From: Liolophura sinensis
Lineage: Eukaryota > Mollusca > Polyplacophora > Chitonida > Chitonidae
Assembly (NCBI RefSeq): GCF_032854445.1
Contig: NC_088305.1
Span: 17,967,717 to 18,031,716 of the forward strand
Length of the DNA stretch: 64,000 bases
Direction of reading: 5' to 3'
Shown one piece after another: positions 24,202-38,026 of the stretch (the first letter of the stretch is position 1; each line of letters starts with the position of its first letter). Position numbers and translations under genes: made by a program. Below the pieces are notes generated by a model, which was given only the letters and a program-made list of their open reading frames with translations, was not told where the DNA came from and ran no database searches.

Positions 24202-25265
24202 TGACTGTTGGACAGAAGTTATAAGTAGCCGTGTGAAATCAGCATGTATTTATATGGTAGCTGTGCATTGTTCTCAGTAGGGGATAGCTTAAGAAAGTAT
24301 AACTCATTAACTGTGGTGATGTTTAGTAATTGTTGGTCTGTGAGAATGTATTCTCATCAGGAGCGCAGTCTGGATGGCTTCAGACGGATTACGCCCCCTG
24401 TCATATGTTGATAGCAATCTTGTTACATGGAGATAGCCGATAAATAAGCGGCATGCCGTTTGATATGTGTCTATGAGAAGGGATTGGCCACTCCGTTAGC
24501 TTGTGTACGTGTGCACTCGATAAAGAATCCGAACCATGAATGTGGAATTTGAAGTTTTTCTTTTCAATATTATTCCATTAAAGTTGCCCAGAAATTGTAT
24601 TTTTCTTGTACGTGTTAGGTGTTGAATTAATGAGGAATGCCAAAGCTACCGTCTCTGTGATTCTGTTTGAAGAAAGGTTTCTTTTGAAAAAATGTTTAAA
24701 TGTCATTTATATTTCTTGTAGATTACAATAAAGAAAGTATTAGGCCTCATACCTTTTTTCTGTCCCTGAGATAGTCTCGTAGCGCCATGTTGTCAAGTTC
24801 TCTTTACAACTTACTTTGCGAAGAGATGTGAGTAAAAATAGAATAAAGGAAAGAGAATCAAATGGGTGTTTATAAAATAAATAAGGGAATTTTGTCGTAA
24901 ATGGATATGAGTGTTGTGAAATTATGCATAAAATATTGTTCTGTACACACTTTTTAGACAACGAAGTAAAGATTGTGCAGTAATGAAGAAGAAAGAGTAT
25001 AAGGTGTTAGAATTTTTTTTATATGTAACTGTTTGACGCAATACCTGTAGAGATGTTCAGGTTTGAATATGTCGGACTAGTTATATGCTGGATAGTAATT
25101 AAAGCTGGTATTATTGTTGAGCAAGTCTAAGAGTCAAAGAGTTTGTTGTTTTCATTCAATGCGTTTTATTTTCTCACTTGGTAACATCGAACAAGGAAGA
25201 ATGGTGATATGTTCTCTTTAGCACTCAAAGAAATAGCACAATATGTATGTTTAAGCTAGCACAAG

Positions 25266-25873
25266 TTATGGACGGTGGCTGTGCATCTTTCGCTTGGTAT
25301 TCAAAGGACAGTACTTCAAGGTGTGGGCCATGTCTCCAGAGCTGCTGCAGATCGGGCAGGTGTATCGTCGGAGAATGGGACAAGTTACTCTTCCGGAGTC
25401 GTCTTTTAGCACGTGGCTGCCATACACTGACAAGGGTTCTCCGTTGTTCTTGCAGAATACGCAGTGCCGTGAGACGCCGTTGACCCTGTTGTGAAGAAAA
25501 CATGCGGTGGCCTTGGTGCGATATTGGTCATGATGGGGCAGGTGGCGCCAGAAGGATTGCTTCGCATTTTAATCTGGAACATGTCGTATTCGTCCAGCGC
25601 ATGATCTGTCCCATTGGTGTAAAAGTCGTACCACTCTATGGATCGGACATAGTCTAAATGGTATTCCGGTACTGTAGACAGGCACAGAACGTCTGGATTT
25701 AACTGCCACTCACCGCAACAGTCAGAGGACGACGAGCTTGAAAAGGAGGAATTGTGTTGAGACTGCGGGCTCACTTGCCTTGAGGATACACTGTGTTGGG
25801 ACAAAGCCATAATGCTTTCCGCTAGGGCAGAGGTGAGTTGCTGATACATGTTTACAAGTAAACTGGCTGGCAT
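25266..25873 (-). pseudogene. nanos: Nanos copy 15, frameshifted
   Basis: One C is missing from a CCC run at about 25,548-25,549, so the frame shifts after about residue 109. The product would have 155 residues, with an unrelated tail and no zinc fingers. The finger region is otherwise intact downstream (Val155). Because the change is in a homopolymer and two further 1-bp indels lie nearby (26,423 and 26,785), a sequencing or assembly error is a real alternative. Confidence 0.85.
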
Positions 25874-26936
25874 TGACTGTTGGACAGAAGTTATAAGTAG
25901 CCGTGTGAAATTAGCATGTATTTATATGGTAGCTGTGCATTGTTCTCAGTAGGGGATAGCTTAAGAAAGTATAACTCATTAACTGTGGTGATGTTTAGTA
26001 ATTGTTGGTCTGTGAGAATGTCTTCTCATCAGGAGCGCAGTCTGGATGGTTTCAGACGGATTACGCCCCCTGTCATATGTTGATAGCAATCTTGTTACAT
26101 GGAGATAGCCGGTAAATAAGCGGCATGCCGTTTGATATGTGTCTATGAGAAGGGATTGGCCACTCCGTTAGCTTGTGTACGTGTGCACTCGATAAAGAAT
26201 CCGAACCATGAATGTGGAATTTGAAGTTTTTCTTTTCAATATTATTCCATTAAAGTTGCCCAGAAATTGTAATTTTCTTGTACGTGTTAGGTGTTGAATT
26301 AATGAGGAATGCTAAAGCTACCGCCTCTGTGATTCTGTTTGAAGAAAGGTTTCTTTTGAAAAATGTTTAAATGTCATTTATATTTCTTGTAGATTACAAT
26401 AAAGAAAGTATTAGGCCTCATACTTTTTTCTGTCCCTGAGATAGTCTCGTAGCGCCATGTTGTCAAGTTCTCTTTACAACTTACTTTGCGAAGAGATGTG
26501 AGTAAAAATAGAATAAAGGAAAGAGAATCAAATGGGTGTTTATAAAATAAATAAGGGAATTTTGTCGTAAATGGATATGAGTGTTGTGAAATTATGCATA
26601 AAATATTGTTCTGTACACACTTTTTAGACAACGAAGTAAAGATTGTGCAGTAATGAAGAAGAAAGAGTATAAGGTGTTAGAATTTTTTTTATATGTAACT
26701 GTTTGACGCAATACCTGTAGAGACGTTCAGGTTTGAATATGTCGGACTAGTTATATGCTGGATAGTAATGAAAGCTGGTATTATTGTTTGAGCAAGTCTA
26801 AGAATCAAAGAGTTTGTTGTTTTCATTCAATGCGTTTTATTTTCTCACGTGGTAACATCGAACAAGGAAGAATGGTGATATGTTCTCTTTAGCACTCAAA
26901 GAAATAGCACAATATGTATGTTTAAGCTAGCACAAG

Positions 26937-27545
26937 TTATGGACGGTGGCTGTGCATCTTTCGCTTGGTATTCAAAGGACAGTACTTCAAGGTGTGGGCC
27001 ATGTCTCCAGAGCTGCTGCAGATCGGGCAGGTGTATCGTCGGAGAATGGGACAAGTTACTCTTCCGGAGTCGTCTTTTAGCGCGTGGCTGCCATACACTG
27101 ACAAGGGTTCTCCGTTGTTCTTGCAGAATACGCAGTGCCGTGAGACGCCGTTGACCCTGTTGTGAAGAAAACATGCGGTGGCCTTGGTGCGATATTGGTC
27201 ATGATGGGGCAGGTGGCGCCCAGAAGGATTGCTTCGCATTTTAATCTGGAACATGTCGTATTCGTCCAGCGCATGATCTGTCCCATTGGTGTAAAAGTCG
27301 TACCACTCTATGGATCGGACATAGTCTAAATGGTATTCCGGTACTGTAGACAGGCACAGAACGTCTGGATTTAACTGCCACTCACCGCAACAGTCAGAGG
27401 ACGACGAGCTTGAAAAGGAGGAATTGTGTTGAGACTGCGGGCTCACTTGCCTTGAGGATACACTGTGTTGGGACAAAGCCATAATGCTTTCCGCTAGGGC
27501 AGAGGTGAGTTGCTGATACATGTTTACAAGTAAACTGGCTGGCAT
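26937..27545 (-). CDS. nanos: Nanos copy 16
   Basis: Intact 202 codons with Leu24, His40 and Ala155. Its 3' flank has an extra T at about 26,785. Confidence 0.92.
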   Translation of the reverse strand: MPASLLVNMYQQLTSALAESIMALSQHSVSSRQVSPQSQHNSSFSSSSSSDCCGEWQLNPDVLCLSTVPEYHLDYVRSIEWYDFYTNGTDHALDEYDMFQIKMRSNPSGRHLPHHDQYRTKATACFLHNRVNGVSRHCVFCKNNGEPLSVYGSHALKDDSGRVTCPILRRYTCPICSSSGDMAHTLKYCPLNTKRKMHSHRP

Positions 27546-28212
27546 TGACTGTTGGACAGAAGTTATAAGTAGCCGTGTGAAATCAGCATGTATTTATATG
27601 GTAGCTGTGCATTGTTCTCAGTAGGGGATAGCTTAAGAAAGTATAACTCATTAACTGTGGTGATGTTTAGTAATTGTTGGTCTGTGAGAATGTCTTCTCA
27701 TCAGGAGCGCAGTCTGGATGGCTTCAGACGGATTACGCCCCCTGTCATATGTTGATAGCAATCTTGTTACATGGAGATAGCCGGTAAATAAGCGGCATGC
27801 CGTTTGATATGTGTCTATGAGAAGGGATTGGCCACTCCGTTAGCTTGTGTACGTGTGCACTCGATAAAGAATCCGAACCATGAATGTGGAATTTGAAGTT
27901 TTTCTTTTCAATATTATTCCATTAAAGTTGCCCAGAAATTGTATTTTTCTTGTACGTGTTAGGTGTTGAATTAATGAGGAATGCTAAAGCTACCGCCTCT
28001 GTGATTCTGTTTGAAGAAAGGTTTCTTTTGAAAAATGTTTAAATGTCATTTATATTTCTTGTAGATTACAATAAAGAAAGTATTAGGCCTCATACCTTTT
28101 TTCTGTCCCTGAGATAGTCTCGTAGCGCCATGTTGTCAAGTTCTCTTTACAACTTACTTTGCGAAGAGATGTGAGTAAAAATAGAATAAAGGAAAGAGAA
28201 TCAAATGGGTGT

Positions 28213-28602
28213 TTATAAAATAAATAAGGGAATTTTGTCGTAAATGGATATGAGTGTTGTGAAATTATGGTGGCGCCCAGAAGGATTGCTTCGCATTTTA
28301 ATCTGGAACATGTCGTATTCGTCCAGCGCATGATCTGTCCCATTGGTGTAAAAGTCGTACCACTCTATGGATCGGACATAGTCTAAATGGTATTCCGGTA
28401 CTGTAGACAGGCACAGAACGTCTGGATTTAACTGCCACTCACCGCAACAGTCAGAGGACGACGAGCTTGAAAAGGAGGAATTGTGTTGAGACTGCGGGCT
28501 CACTTGCCTTGAGGATACACTGTGTTGGGACAAAGCCATAATGCTTTCCGCTAGGGCAGAGGTGAGTTGCTGATACATGTTTACAAGTAAACTGGCTGGC
28601 AT
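28213..28602 (-). pseudogene. nanos: Nanos copy 17, C-terminal deletion (no zinc fingers)
   Basis: A deletion of about 615 bp with its joint at 28,269 removes codons 112-202 and the 3' flank of this copy and joins residue 111 to spacer sequence. The open frame is 129 codons: 111 nanos residues and an 18-residue spacer-derived tail. Start codon and TATA box are intact, so an N-terminal fragment could be made. It would keep the Trp81 region but have no RNA-binding domain. Confidence 0.9.
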
Positions 28603-29665
28603 TGACTGTTGGACAGAAGTTATAAGTAGCCGTGTGAAATCAGCATGTATTTATATGGTAGCTGTGCATTGTTCTCAGTAGGGGATAGCTTAAGAAAGTA
28701 TAACTCATTAACTGTGGTGATGTTTAGTAATTGTTGGTCTGTGAGAATGTCTTCTCATCAGGAGCGCAGTCTGGATGGCTTCAGACGGATTACGCCCCCT
28801 GTCATATGTTGATAGCAATCTTGTTACATGGAGATAGCCGGTAAATAAGCGGCATGCCGTTTGATATGTGTCTATGAGAAGGGATTGGCCACTCCGTTAG
28901 CTTGTGTACGTGTGCACTCGATAAAGAATCCGAACCATGAATGTGGAATTTGAAGTTTTTCTTTTCAATATTATTCCATTAAAGTTGCCCAGAAATTGTA
29001 TTTTTCTTGTACGTGTTAGGTGTTGAATTAATGAGGAATGCTAAAGCTACCGCCTCTGTGATTCTGTTTGAAGAAAGGTTTCTTTTGAAAAATGTTTAAA
29101 TGTCATTTATATTTCTTGTAGATTACAATAAAGAAAGTATTAGGCCTCATACCTTTTTTCTGTCCCTGAGATAGTCTCGTAGCGCCATGTTGTCAAGTTC
29201 TCTTTACAACTTACTTTGCGAAGAGATGTGAGTAAAAATAGAATAAAGGAAAGAGAATCAAATGGGTGTTTATAAAATAAATAAGGGAATTTTGTCGTAA
29301 ATGGATATGAGTGTTGTGAAATTATGCATAAAATATTGTTCTGTACACACTTTTTAGACAACGAAGTAAAGATTGTGCAGTAATGAAGAAGAAAGAGTAT
29401 AAGGTGTTAGAATTTTTTTTATATGTAACTGTTTGACGCAATACCTGTAGAGACGTTCAGGTTTGAATATGTCGGACTAGTTATATGCTGGATAGTAATG
29501 AAAGCTGGTATTATTGTTGAGCAAGTCTAAGAATCAAAGAGTTTGTTGTTTTCATTCAATGCGTTTTATTTTCTCACGTGGTAACATCGAACAAGGAAGA
29601 ATGGTGATATGTTCTCTTTAGCACTCAAAGAAATAGCACAATATGTATGTTTAAGCTAGCACAAG

Positions 29666-30274
29666 TTATGGACGGTGGCTGTGCATCTTTCGCTTGGTAT
29701 TCAAAGGACAGTACTTCAAGGTGTGGGCCATGTCTCCAGAGCTGCTGCAGATCGGGCAGGTGTATCGTCGGAGAATGGGACAAGTTACTCTTCCGGAGTC
29801 GTCTTTTAGCGCGTGGCTGCCATACACTGACAAGGGTTCTCCGTTGTTCTTGCAGAATACGCAGTGCCGTGAGACGCCGTTGACCCTGTTGTGAAGAAAA
29901 CATGCGGTGGCCTTGGTGCGATATTGGTCATGATGGGGCAGGTGGCGCCCAGAAGGATTGCTTCGCATTTTAATCTGGAACATGTCGTATTCGTCCAGCG
30001 CATGATCTGTCCCATTGGTGTAAAAGTCGTACCACTCTATGGATCGGACATAGTCTAAATGGTATTCCGGTACTGTAGACAGGCACAGAACGTCTGGATT
30101 TAACTGCCACTCACCGCAACAGTCAGAGGACGACGAGCTTGAAAAGGAGGAATTGTGTTGAGACTGCGGGCTCACTTGCCTTGAGGATACACTGTGTTGG
30201 GACAAAGCCATAATGCTTTCCGCTAGGGCAGAGGTGAGTTGCTGATACATGTTTACAAGTAAACTGGCTGGCAT
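29666..30274 (-). CDS. nanos: Nanos copy 18
   Basis: Intact 202 codons with Leu24, His40 and Ala155. It lies 12,763 bp from copy 10, the first of a run of copies matching in type at that offset. Confidence 0.92.
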   Translation of the reverse strand: MPASLLVNMYQQLTSALAESIMALSQHSVSSRQVSPQSQHNSSFSSSSSSDCCGEWQLNPDVLCLSTVPEYHLDYVRSIEWYDFYTNGTDHALDEYDMFQIKMRSNPSGRHLPHHDQYRTKATACFLHNRVNGVSRHCVFCKNNGEPLSVYGSHALKDDSGRVTCPILRRYTCPICSSSGDMAHTLKYCPLNTKRKMHSHRP

Positions 30275-31337
30275 TGACTGTTGGACAGAAGTTATAAGTA
30301 GCCGTGTGAAATCAGCATGTATTTATATGGTAGCTGTGCATTGTTCTCAGTAGGGGATAGCTTAAGAAAGTATAACTCATTAACTGTGGTGATGTTTAGT
30401 AATTGTTGGTCTGTGAGAATGTCTTCTCATCAGGAGCGCAGTCTGGATGGCTTCAGACGGATTACGCCCCCTGTCATATGTTGATAGCAATCTTGTTACA
30501 TGGAGATAGCCGGTAAATAAGCGGCATGCCGTTTGATATGTGTCTATGAGAAGGGATTGGCCACTCCGTTAGCTTGTGTACGTGTGCACTCGATAAAGAA
30601 TCCGAACCATGAATGTGGAATTTGAAGTTTTTCTTTTCAATATTATTCCATTAAAGTTGCCCAGAAATTGTATTTTTCTTGTACGTGTTAGGTGTTGAAT
30701 TAATGAGGAATGCTAAAGCTACCGCCTCTGTGATTCTGTTTGAAGAAAGGTTTCTTTTGAAAAATGTTTAAATGTCATTTATATTTCTTGTAGATTACAA
30801 TAAAGAAAGTATTAGGCCTCATACCTTTTTTCTGTCCCTGAGATAGTCTCGTAGCGCCATGTTGTCAAGTTCTCTTTACAACTTACTTTGCGAAGAGATG
30901 TGAGTAAAAATAGAATAAAGGAAAGAGAATCAAATGGGTGTTTATAAAATAAATAAGGGAATTTTGTCGTAAATGGATATGAGTGTTGTGAAATTATGCA
31001 TAAAATATTGTTCTGTACACACTTTTTAGACAACGAAGTAAAGATTGTGCAGTAATGAAGAAGAAAGAGTATAAGGTGTTAGAATTTTTTTTATATGTAA
31101 CTGTTTGACGCAATACCTGTAGAGACGTTCAGGTTTGAATATGTCGGACTAGTTATATGCTGGATAGTAATGAAAGCTGGTATTATTGTTGAGCAAGTCT
31201 AAGAATCAAAGAGTTTGTTGTTTTCATTCAATGCGTTTTATTTTCTCACGTGGTAACATCGAACAAGGAAGAATGGTGATATGTTCTCTTTAGCACTCAA
31301 AGAAATAGCACAATATGTATGTTTAAGCTAGCACAAG

Positions 31338-31946
31338 TTATGGACGGTGGCTGTGCATCTTTCGCTTGGTATTCAAAGGACAGTACTTCAAGGTGTGGGC
31401 CATGTCTCCAGAGCTGCTGCAGATCGGGCAGGTGTATCGTCGGAGAATGGGACAAGTTACTCTTCCGGAGTCGTCTTTTAGCGCGTGGCTGCCATACACT
31501 GACAAGGGTTCTCCGTTGTTCTTGCAGAATACGCAGTGCCGTGAGACGCCGTTGACCCTGTTGTGAAGAAAACATGCGGTGGCCTTGGTGCGATATTGGT
31601 CATGATGGGGCAGGTGGCGCCCAGAAGGATTGCTTCGCATTTTAATCTGGAACATGTCGTATTCGTCCAGCGCATGATCTGTCCCATTGGTGTAAAAGTC
31701 GTACCACTCTATGGATCGGACATAGTCTAAATGGTATTCCGGTACTGTAGACAGGCACAGAACGTCTGGATTTAACTGCCACTCACCGCAACAGTCAGAG
31801 GACGACGAGCTTGAAAAGGAGGAATTGTGTTGAGACTGCGGGCTCACTTGCCTTGAGGATACACTGTGTTGGGACAAAGCCATAATGCTTTCCGCTAGGG
31901 CAGAGGTGAGTTGCTGATACATGTTTACAAGTAAACTGGCTGGCAT
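31338..31946 (-). CDS. nanos: Nanos copy 19
   Basis: Intact 202 codons with Leu24, His40 and Ala155. Counterpart of copy 11 at the 12,763-bp offset. Confidence 0.92.
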   Translation of the reverse strand: MPASLLVNMYQQLTSALAESIMALSQHSVSSRQVSPQSQHNSSFSSSSSSDCCGEWQLNPDVLCLSTVPEYHLDYVRSIEWYDFYTNGTDHALDEYDMFQIKMRSNPSGRHLPHHDQYRTKATACFLHNRVNGVSRHCVFCKNNGEPLSVYGSHALKDDSGRVTCPILRRYTCPICSSSGDMAHTLKYCPLNTKRKMHSHRP

Positions 31947-33010
31947 TGACTGTTGGACAGAAGTTATAAGTAGCCGTGTGAAATCAGCATGTATTTATAT
32001 GGTAGCTGTGCATTGTTCTCAGTAGGGGATAGCTTAAGAAAGTATAACTCATTAACTGTGGTGATGTTTAGTAATTGTTGGTCTGTGAGAATGTCTTCTC
32101 ATCAGGAGCGCAGTCTGGATGGCTTCAGACGGATTACGCCCCCTGTCATATGTTGATAGCAATCTTGTTACATGGAGATAGCCGGTAAATAAGCGGCATG
32201 CCGTTTGATATGTGTCTATGAGAAGGGATTGGCCACTCCGTTAGCTTGTGTACGTGTGCACTCGATAAAGAATCCGAACCATGAATGTGGAATTTGAAGT
32301 TTTTCTTTTCAATATTATTCCATTAAAGTTGCCCAGAAATTGTATTTTTCTTGTACGTGTCAGGTGTTGAATTAATGAGGAATGCCAAAGCTACCGTCTC
32401 TGTGATTCTGTTTGAAGAAAGGTTTCTTTTGAAAAAATGTTTAAATGTCATTTATATTTCTTGTAGATTACAATAAAGAAAGTATTAGGCCTCATACCTT
32501 TTTTCTGTCCCTGAGATAGTCTCGTAGCGCCATGTTGTCAAGTTCTCTTTACAACTTACTTTGCGAAGAGATGTGAGTAAAAATAGAATAAAGGAAAGAG
32601 AATCAAATGGGTGTTTATAAAATAAATAAGGGAATTTTGTCGTAAATGGATATGAGTGTTGTGAAATTATGCATAAAATATTGTTCTGTACACACTTTTT
32701 AGACAACGAAGTAAAGATTGTGCAGTAATGAAGAAGAAAGAGTATAAGGTGTTAGAATTTTTTTTATATGTAACTGTTTGACGCAATACCTGTAGAGACG
32801 TTCAGGTTTGAATATGTCGGACTAGTTATATGCTGGATAGTAATTAAAGCTGGTATTATTGTTGAGCAAGTCTAAGAGTCAAAGAGTTTGTTGTTTTCAT
32901 TCAATGCGTTTTATTTTCTCACGTGGTAACATCGAACAAGGAAGAATGGTGATATGTTCTCTTTAGCACCCAAAGAAATAGCACAATATGTATGTTTAAG
33001 CTAGCACAAG

Positions 33011-33619
33011 TTATGGACGGTGGCTGTGCATCTTTCGCTTGGTATTCAAAGGACAGTACTTCAAGGTGTGGGCCATGTCTCCAGAGCTGCTGCAGATCGG
33101 GCAGGTGTATCGTCGGAGAATGGGACAAGTTACTCTTCCGGAGTCGTCTTTTAGCACGTGGCTGCCATACACTGACAAGGGTTCTCCGTTGTTCTTGCAG
33201 AATACGCAGTGCCGTGAGACGCCGTTGACCCTGTTGTGAAGAAAACATGCGGTGGCCTTGGTGCGATATTGGTCATGATGGGGCAGGTGGCGCCCAGAAG
33301 GATTGCTTCGCATTTTAATCTGGAACATGTCGTATTCGTCCAGCGCATGATCTGTCCCATTGGTGTAAAAGTCGTACCACTCTATGGATCGGACATAGTC
33401 TAAATGGTATTCCGGTACTGTAGACAGGCACAGAACGTCTGGATTTAACTGCCACTCACCGCAACAGTCAGAGGACGACGAGCTTGAAAAGGAGGAATTG
33501 TGTTGAGACTGCGGGCTCACTTGCCTTGAGGATACACTGTGTTGGGACAAAGCCATAATGCTTTCCGCTAGGGCAGAGGTGAGTTGCTGATACATGTTTA
33601 CAAGTAAACTGGCTGGCAT
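33011..33619 (-). CDS. nanos: Nanos copy 20
   Basis: Intact 202 codons with Leu24 and Val155. It carries the GCACCC 3' marker (about 32,968) and matches copy 12 at the 12,763-bp offset. Confidence 0.92.
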   Translation of the reverse strand: MPASLLVNMYQQLTSALAESIMALSQHSVSSRQVSPQSQHNSSFSSSSSSDCCGEWQLNPDVLCLSTVPEYHLDYVRSIEWYDFYTNGTDHALDEYDMFQIKMRSNPSGRHLPHHDQYRTKATACFLHNRVNGVSRHCVFCKNNGEPLSVYGSHVLKDDSGRVTCPILRRYTCPICSSSGDMAHTLKYCPLNTKRKMHSHRP

Positions 33620-34682
33620 TGACTGTTGGACAGAAGTTATAAGTAGCCGTGTGAAATCAGCATGTATTTATATGGTAGCTGTGCATTGTTCTCAGTAGGG
33701 GATAGCTTAAGAAAGTATAACTCATTAACTGTGGTGATGTTTAGTAATTGTTGGTCTGTGAGAATGTCTTCTCATCAGGAGCGCAGTCTGGATGGCTTCA
33801 GACGGATTACGCCCCCTGTCATATGTTGATAGCAATCTTGTTACATGGAGATAGCCGGTAAATAAGCGGCATGCCGTTTGATATGTGTCTATGAGAAGGG
33901 ATTGGCCACTCCGTTAGCTTGTGTACGTGTGCACTCGATAAAGAATCCGAACCATGAATGTGGAATTTGAAGTTTTTCTTTTCAATATTATTCCATTAAA
34001 GTTGCCCAGAAATTGTATTTTTCTTGTACGTGTTAGGTGTTGAATTAATGAGGAATGCTAAAGCTACCGCCTCTGTGATTCTGTTTGAAGAAAGGTTTCT
34101 TTTGAAAAATGTTTAAATGTCATTTATATTTCTTGTAGATTACAATAAAGAAAGTATTAGGCCTCATACCTTTTTTCTGTCCCTGAGATAGTCTCGTAGC
34201 GCCATGTTGTCAAGTTCTCTTTACAACTTACTTTGCGAAGAGATGTGAGTAAAAATAGAATAAAGGAAAGAGAATCAAATGGGTGTTTATAAAATAAATA
34301 AGGGAATTTTGTCGTAAATGGATATGAGTGTTGTGAAATTATGCATAAAATATTGTTCTGTACACACTTTTTAGACAACGAAGTAAAGATTGTGCAGTAA
34401 TGAAGAAGAAAGAGTATAAGGTGTTAGAATTTTTTTTATATGTAACTGTTTGACGCAATACCTGTAGAGACGTTCAGGTTTGAATATGTCGGACTAGTTA
34501 TATGCTGGATAGTAATGAAAGCTGGTATTATTGTTGAGCAAGTCTAAGAATCAAAGAGTTTGTTGTTTTCATTCAATGCGTTTTATTTTCTCACGTGGTA
34601 ACATCGAACAAGGAAGAATGGTGATATGTTCTCTTTAGCACTCAAAGAAATAGCACAATATGTATGTTTAAGCTAGCACAAG

Positions 34683-35291
34683 TTATGGACGGTGGCTGTG
34701 CATCTTTCGCTTGGTATTCAAAGGACAGTACTTCAAGGTGTGGGCCATGTCTCCAGAGCTGCTGCAGATCGGGCAGGTGTATCGTCGGAGAATGGGACAA
34801 GTTACTCTTCCGGAGTCGTCTTTTAGCGCGTGGCTGCCATACACTGACAAGGGTTCTCCGTTGTTCTTGCAGAATACGCAGTGCCGTGAGACGCCGTTGA
34901 CCCTGTTGTGAAGAAAACATGCGGTGGCCTTGGTGCGATATTGGTCATGATGGGGCAGGTGGCGCCCAGAAGGATTGCTTCGCATTTTAATCTGGAACAT
35001 GTCGTATTCGTCCAGCGCATGATCTGTCCCATTGGTGTAAAAGTCGTACCACTCTATGGATCGGACATAGTCTAAATGGTATTCCGGTACTGTAGACAGG
35101 CACAGAACGTCTGGATTTAACTGCCACTCACCGCAACAGTCAGAGGACGACGAGCTTGAAAAGGAGGAATTGTGTTGAGACTGCGGGCTCACTTGCCTTG
35201 AGGATGCACTGTGTTGGGACAAAGCCATAATGCTTTCCGCTAGGGCAGAGGTGAGTTGCTGATACATGTTTACAAGTAAACTGGCTGGCAT
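34683..35291 (-). CDS. nanos: Nanos copy 21 (Val29Ala)
   Basis: Intact 202 codons with Leu24, Ala29 and Ala155. Ala29 is also found in copies 23, 27, 32 and 35. Confidence 0.92.
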   Translation of the reverse strand: MPASLLVNMYQQLTSALAESIMALSQHSASSRQVSPQSQHNSSFSSSSSSDCCGEWQLNPDVLCLSTVPEYHLDYVRSIEWYDFYTNGTDHALDEYDMFQIKMRSNPSGRHLPHHDQYRTKATACFLHNRVNGVSRHCVFCKNNGEPLSVYGSHALKDDSGRVTCPILRRYTCPICSSSGDMAHTLKYCPLNTKRKMHSHRP

Positions 35292-36355
35292 TGACTGTTG
35301 GACAGAAGTTATAAGTAGCCGTGTGAAATCAGCATGTATTTATATGGTAGCTGTGCATTGTTCTCAGTAGGGGATAGCTTAAGAAAGTATAACTCATTAA
35401 CTGTGGTGATGTTTAGTAATTGTTGGTCTGTGAGAATGTCTTCTCATCAGGAGCGCAGTCTGGATGGCTTCAGACGGATTACGCCCCCTGTCATATGTTG
35501 ATAGCAATCTTGTTACATGGAGATAGCCGGTAAATAAGCGGCATGCCGTTTGATATGTGTCTATGAGAAGGGATTGGCCACTCCGTTAGCTTGTGTACGT
35601 GTGCACTCGATAAAGAATCCGAACCATGAATGTGGAATTTGAAGTTTTTCTTTTCAATATTATTCCATTAAAGTTGCCCAGAAATTGTATTTTTCTTGTA
35701 CGTGTCAGGTGTTGAATTAATGAGGAATGCCAAAGCTACCGTCTCTGTGATTCTGTTTGAAGAAAGGTTTCTTTTGAAAAAATGTTTAAATGTCATTTAT
35801 ATTTCTTGTAGATTACAATAAAGAAAGTATTAGGCCTCATACCTTTTTTCTGTCCCTGAGATAGTCTCGTAGCGCCATGTTGTCAAGTTCTCTTTACAAC
35901 TTACTTTGCGAAGAGATGTGAGTAAAAATAGAATAAAGGAAAGAGAATCAAATGGGTGTTTATAAAATAAATAAGGGAATTTTGTCGTAAATGGATATGA
36001 GTGTTGTGAAATTATGCATAAAATATTGTTCTGTACACACTTTTTAGACAACGAAGTAAAGATTGTGCAGTAATGAAGAAGAAAGAGTATAAGGTGTTAG
36101 AATTTTTTTTATATGTAACTGTTTGACGCAATACCTGTAGAGACGTTCAGGTTTGAATATGTCGGACTAGTTATATGCTGGATAGTAATTAAAGCTGGTA
36201 TTATTGTTGAGCAAGTCTAAGAGTCAAAGAGTTTGTTGTTTTCATTCAATGCGTTTTATTTTCTCACGTGGTAACATCGAACAAGGAAGAATGGTGATAT
36301 GTTCTCTTTAGCACCCAAAGAAATAGCACAATATGTATGTTTAAGCTAGCACAAG

Positions 36356-36964
36356 TTATGGACGGTGGCTGTGCATCTTTCGCTTGGTATTCAAAGGACA
36401 GTACTTCAAGGTGTGGGCCATGTCTCCAGAGCTGCTGCAGATCGGGCAGGTGTATCGTCGGAGAATGGGACAAGTTACTCTTCCGGAGTCGTCTTTTAGC
36501 ACGTGGCTGCCATACACTGACAAGGGTTCTCCGTTGTTCTTGCAGAATACGCAGTGCCGTGAGACGCCGTTGACCCTGTTGTGAAGAAAACATGCGGTGG
36601 CCTTGGTGCGATATTGGTCATGATGGGGCAGGTGGCGCCCAGAAGGATTGCTTCGCATTTTAATCTGGAACATGTCGTATTCGTCCAGCGCATGATCTGT
36701 CCCATTGGTGTAAAAGTCGTACCACTCTATGGATCGGACATAGTCTAAATGGTATTCCGGTACTGTAGACAGGCACAGAACGTCTGGATTTAACTGCCAC
36801 TCACCGCAACAGTCAGAGGACGACGAGCTTGAAAAGGAGGAATTGTGTTGAGACTGCGGGCTCACTTGCCTTGAGGATACACTGTGTTGGGACAAAGCCA
36901 TAATGCTTTCCGCTAGGGCAGAGGTGAGTTGCTGATACATGTTTACAAGTAAACTGGCTGGCAT
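36356..36964 (-). CDS. nanos: Nanos copy 22
   Basis: Intact 202 codons with Leu24 and Val155, with the GCACCC 3' marker (about 36,313). Confidence 0.92.
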   Translation of the reverse strand: MPASLLVNMYQQLTSALAESIMALSQHSVSSRQVSPQSQHNSSFSSSSSSDCCGEWQLNPDVLCLSTVPEYHLDYVRSIEWYDFYTNGTDHALDEYDMFQIKMRSNPSGRHLPHHDQYRTKATACFLHNRVNGVSRHCVFCKNNGEPLSVYGSHVLKDDSGRVTCPILRRYTCPICSSSGDMAHTLKYCPLNTKRKMHSHRP

Positions 36965-38026
36965 TGACTGTTGGACAGAAGTTATAAGTAGCCGTGTGAA
37001 ATCAGCATGTATTTATATGGTAGCTGTGCATTGTTCTCAGTAGGGGATAGCTTAAGAAAGTATAACTCATTAACTGTGGTGATGTTTAGTAATTGTTGGT
37101 CTGTGAGAATGTCTTCTCATCAGGAGCGCAGTCTGGATGGCTTCAGACGGATTACGCCCCCTGTCATATGTTGATAGCAATCTTGTTACATGGAGATAGC
37201 CGGTAAATAAGCGGCATGCCGTTTGATATGTGTCTATGAGAAGGGATTGGCCACTCCGTTAGCTTGTGTACGTGTGCACTCGATAAAGAATCCGAACCAT
37301 GAATGTGGAATTGAAGTTTTTCTTTTCAATATTATTCCATTAAAGTTGCCCAGAAATTGTATTTTTTCTTGTACGTGTTAGGTGTTGAATTAATGAGGAA
37401 TGCTAAAGCTACCGCCTCTGTGATTCTGTTTGAAGAAAGGTTTCTTTTGAAAAATGTTTAAATGTCATTTATATTTCTTGTAGATTACAATAAAGAAAGT
37501 ATTAGGCCTCATACCTTTTTTCTGTCCCTGAGATAGTCTCGTAGCGCCATGTTGTCAAGTTCTCTTTACAACTTACTTTGCGAAGAGATGTGAGTAAAAA
37601 TAGAATAAAGGAAAGAGAATCAAATGGGTGTTTATAAAATAAATAAGGAATTTTGTCGTAAATGGATATGAGTGTTGTGAAATTATGCATAAAATATTGT
37701 TCTGTACACACTTTTTAGACAACGAAGTAAAGATTGTGCAGTAATGAAGAAGAAAGAGTATAAGGTGTTAGAATTTTTTTTATATGTAACTGTTTGACGC
37801 AATACCTGTAGAGACGTTCAGGTTTGAATATGTCGGACTAGTTATATGCTGGATAGTAATGAAAGCTGGTATTATTGTTGAGCAAGTCTAAGAATCAAAG
37901 AGTTTGTTGTTTTCATTCAATGCGTTTTATTTTCTCACGTGGTAACATCGAACAAGGAAGAATGGTGATATGTTCTCTTTAGCACTCAAAGAAATAGCAC
38001 AATATGTATGTTTAAGCTAGCACAAG

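Noticed and set aside
25406-25873. 155-residue protein of copy 15 as a distinct gene
   Set aside because: It is copy 15 with one missing C; the tail is nanos sequence in the wrong frame.
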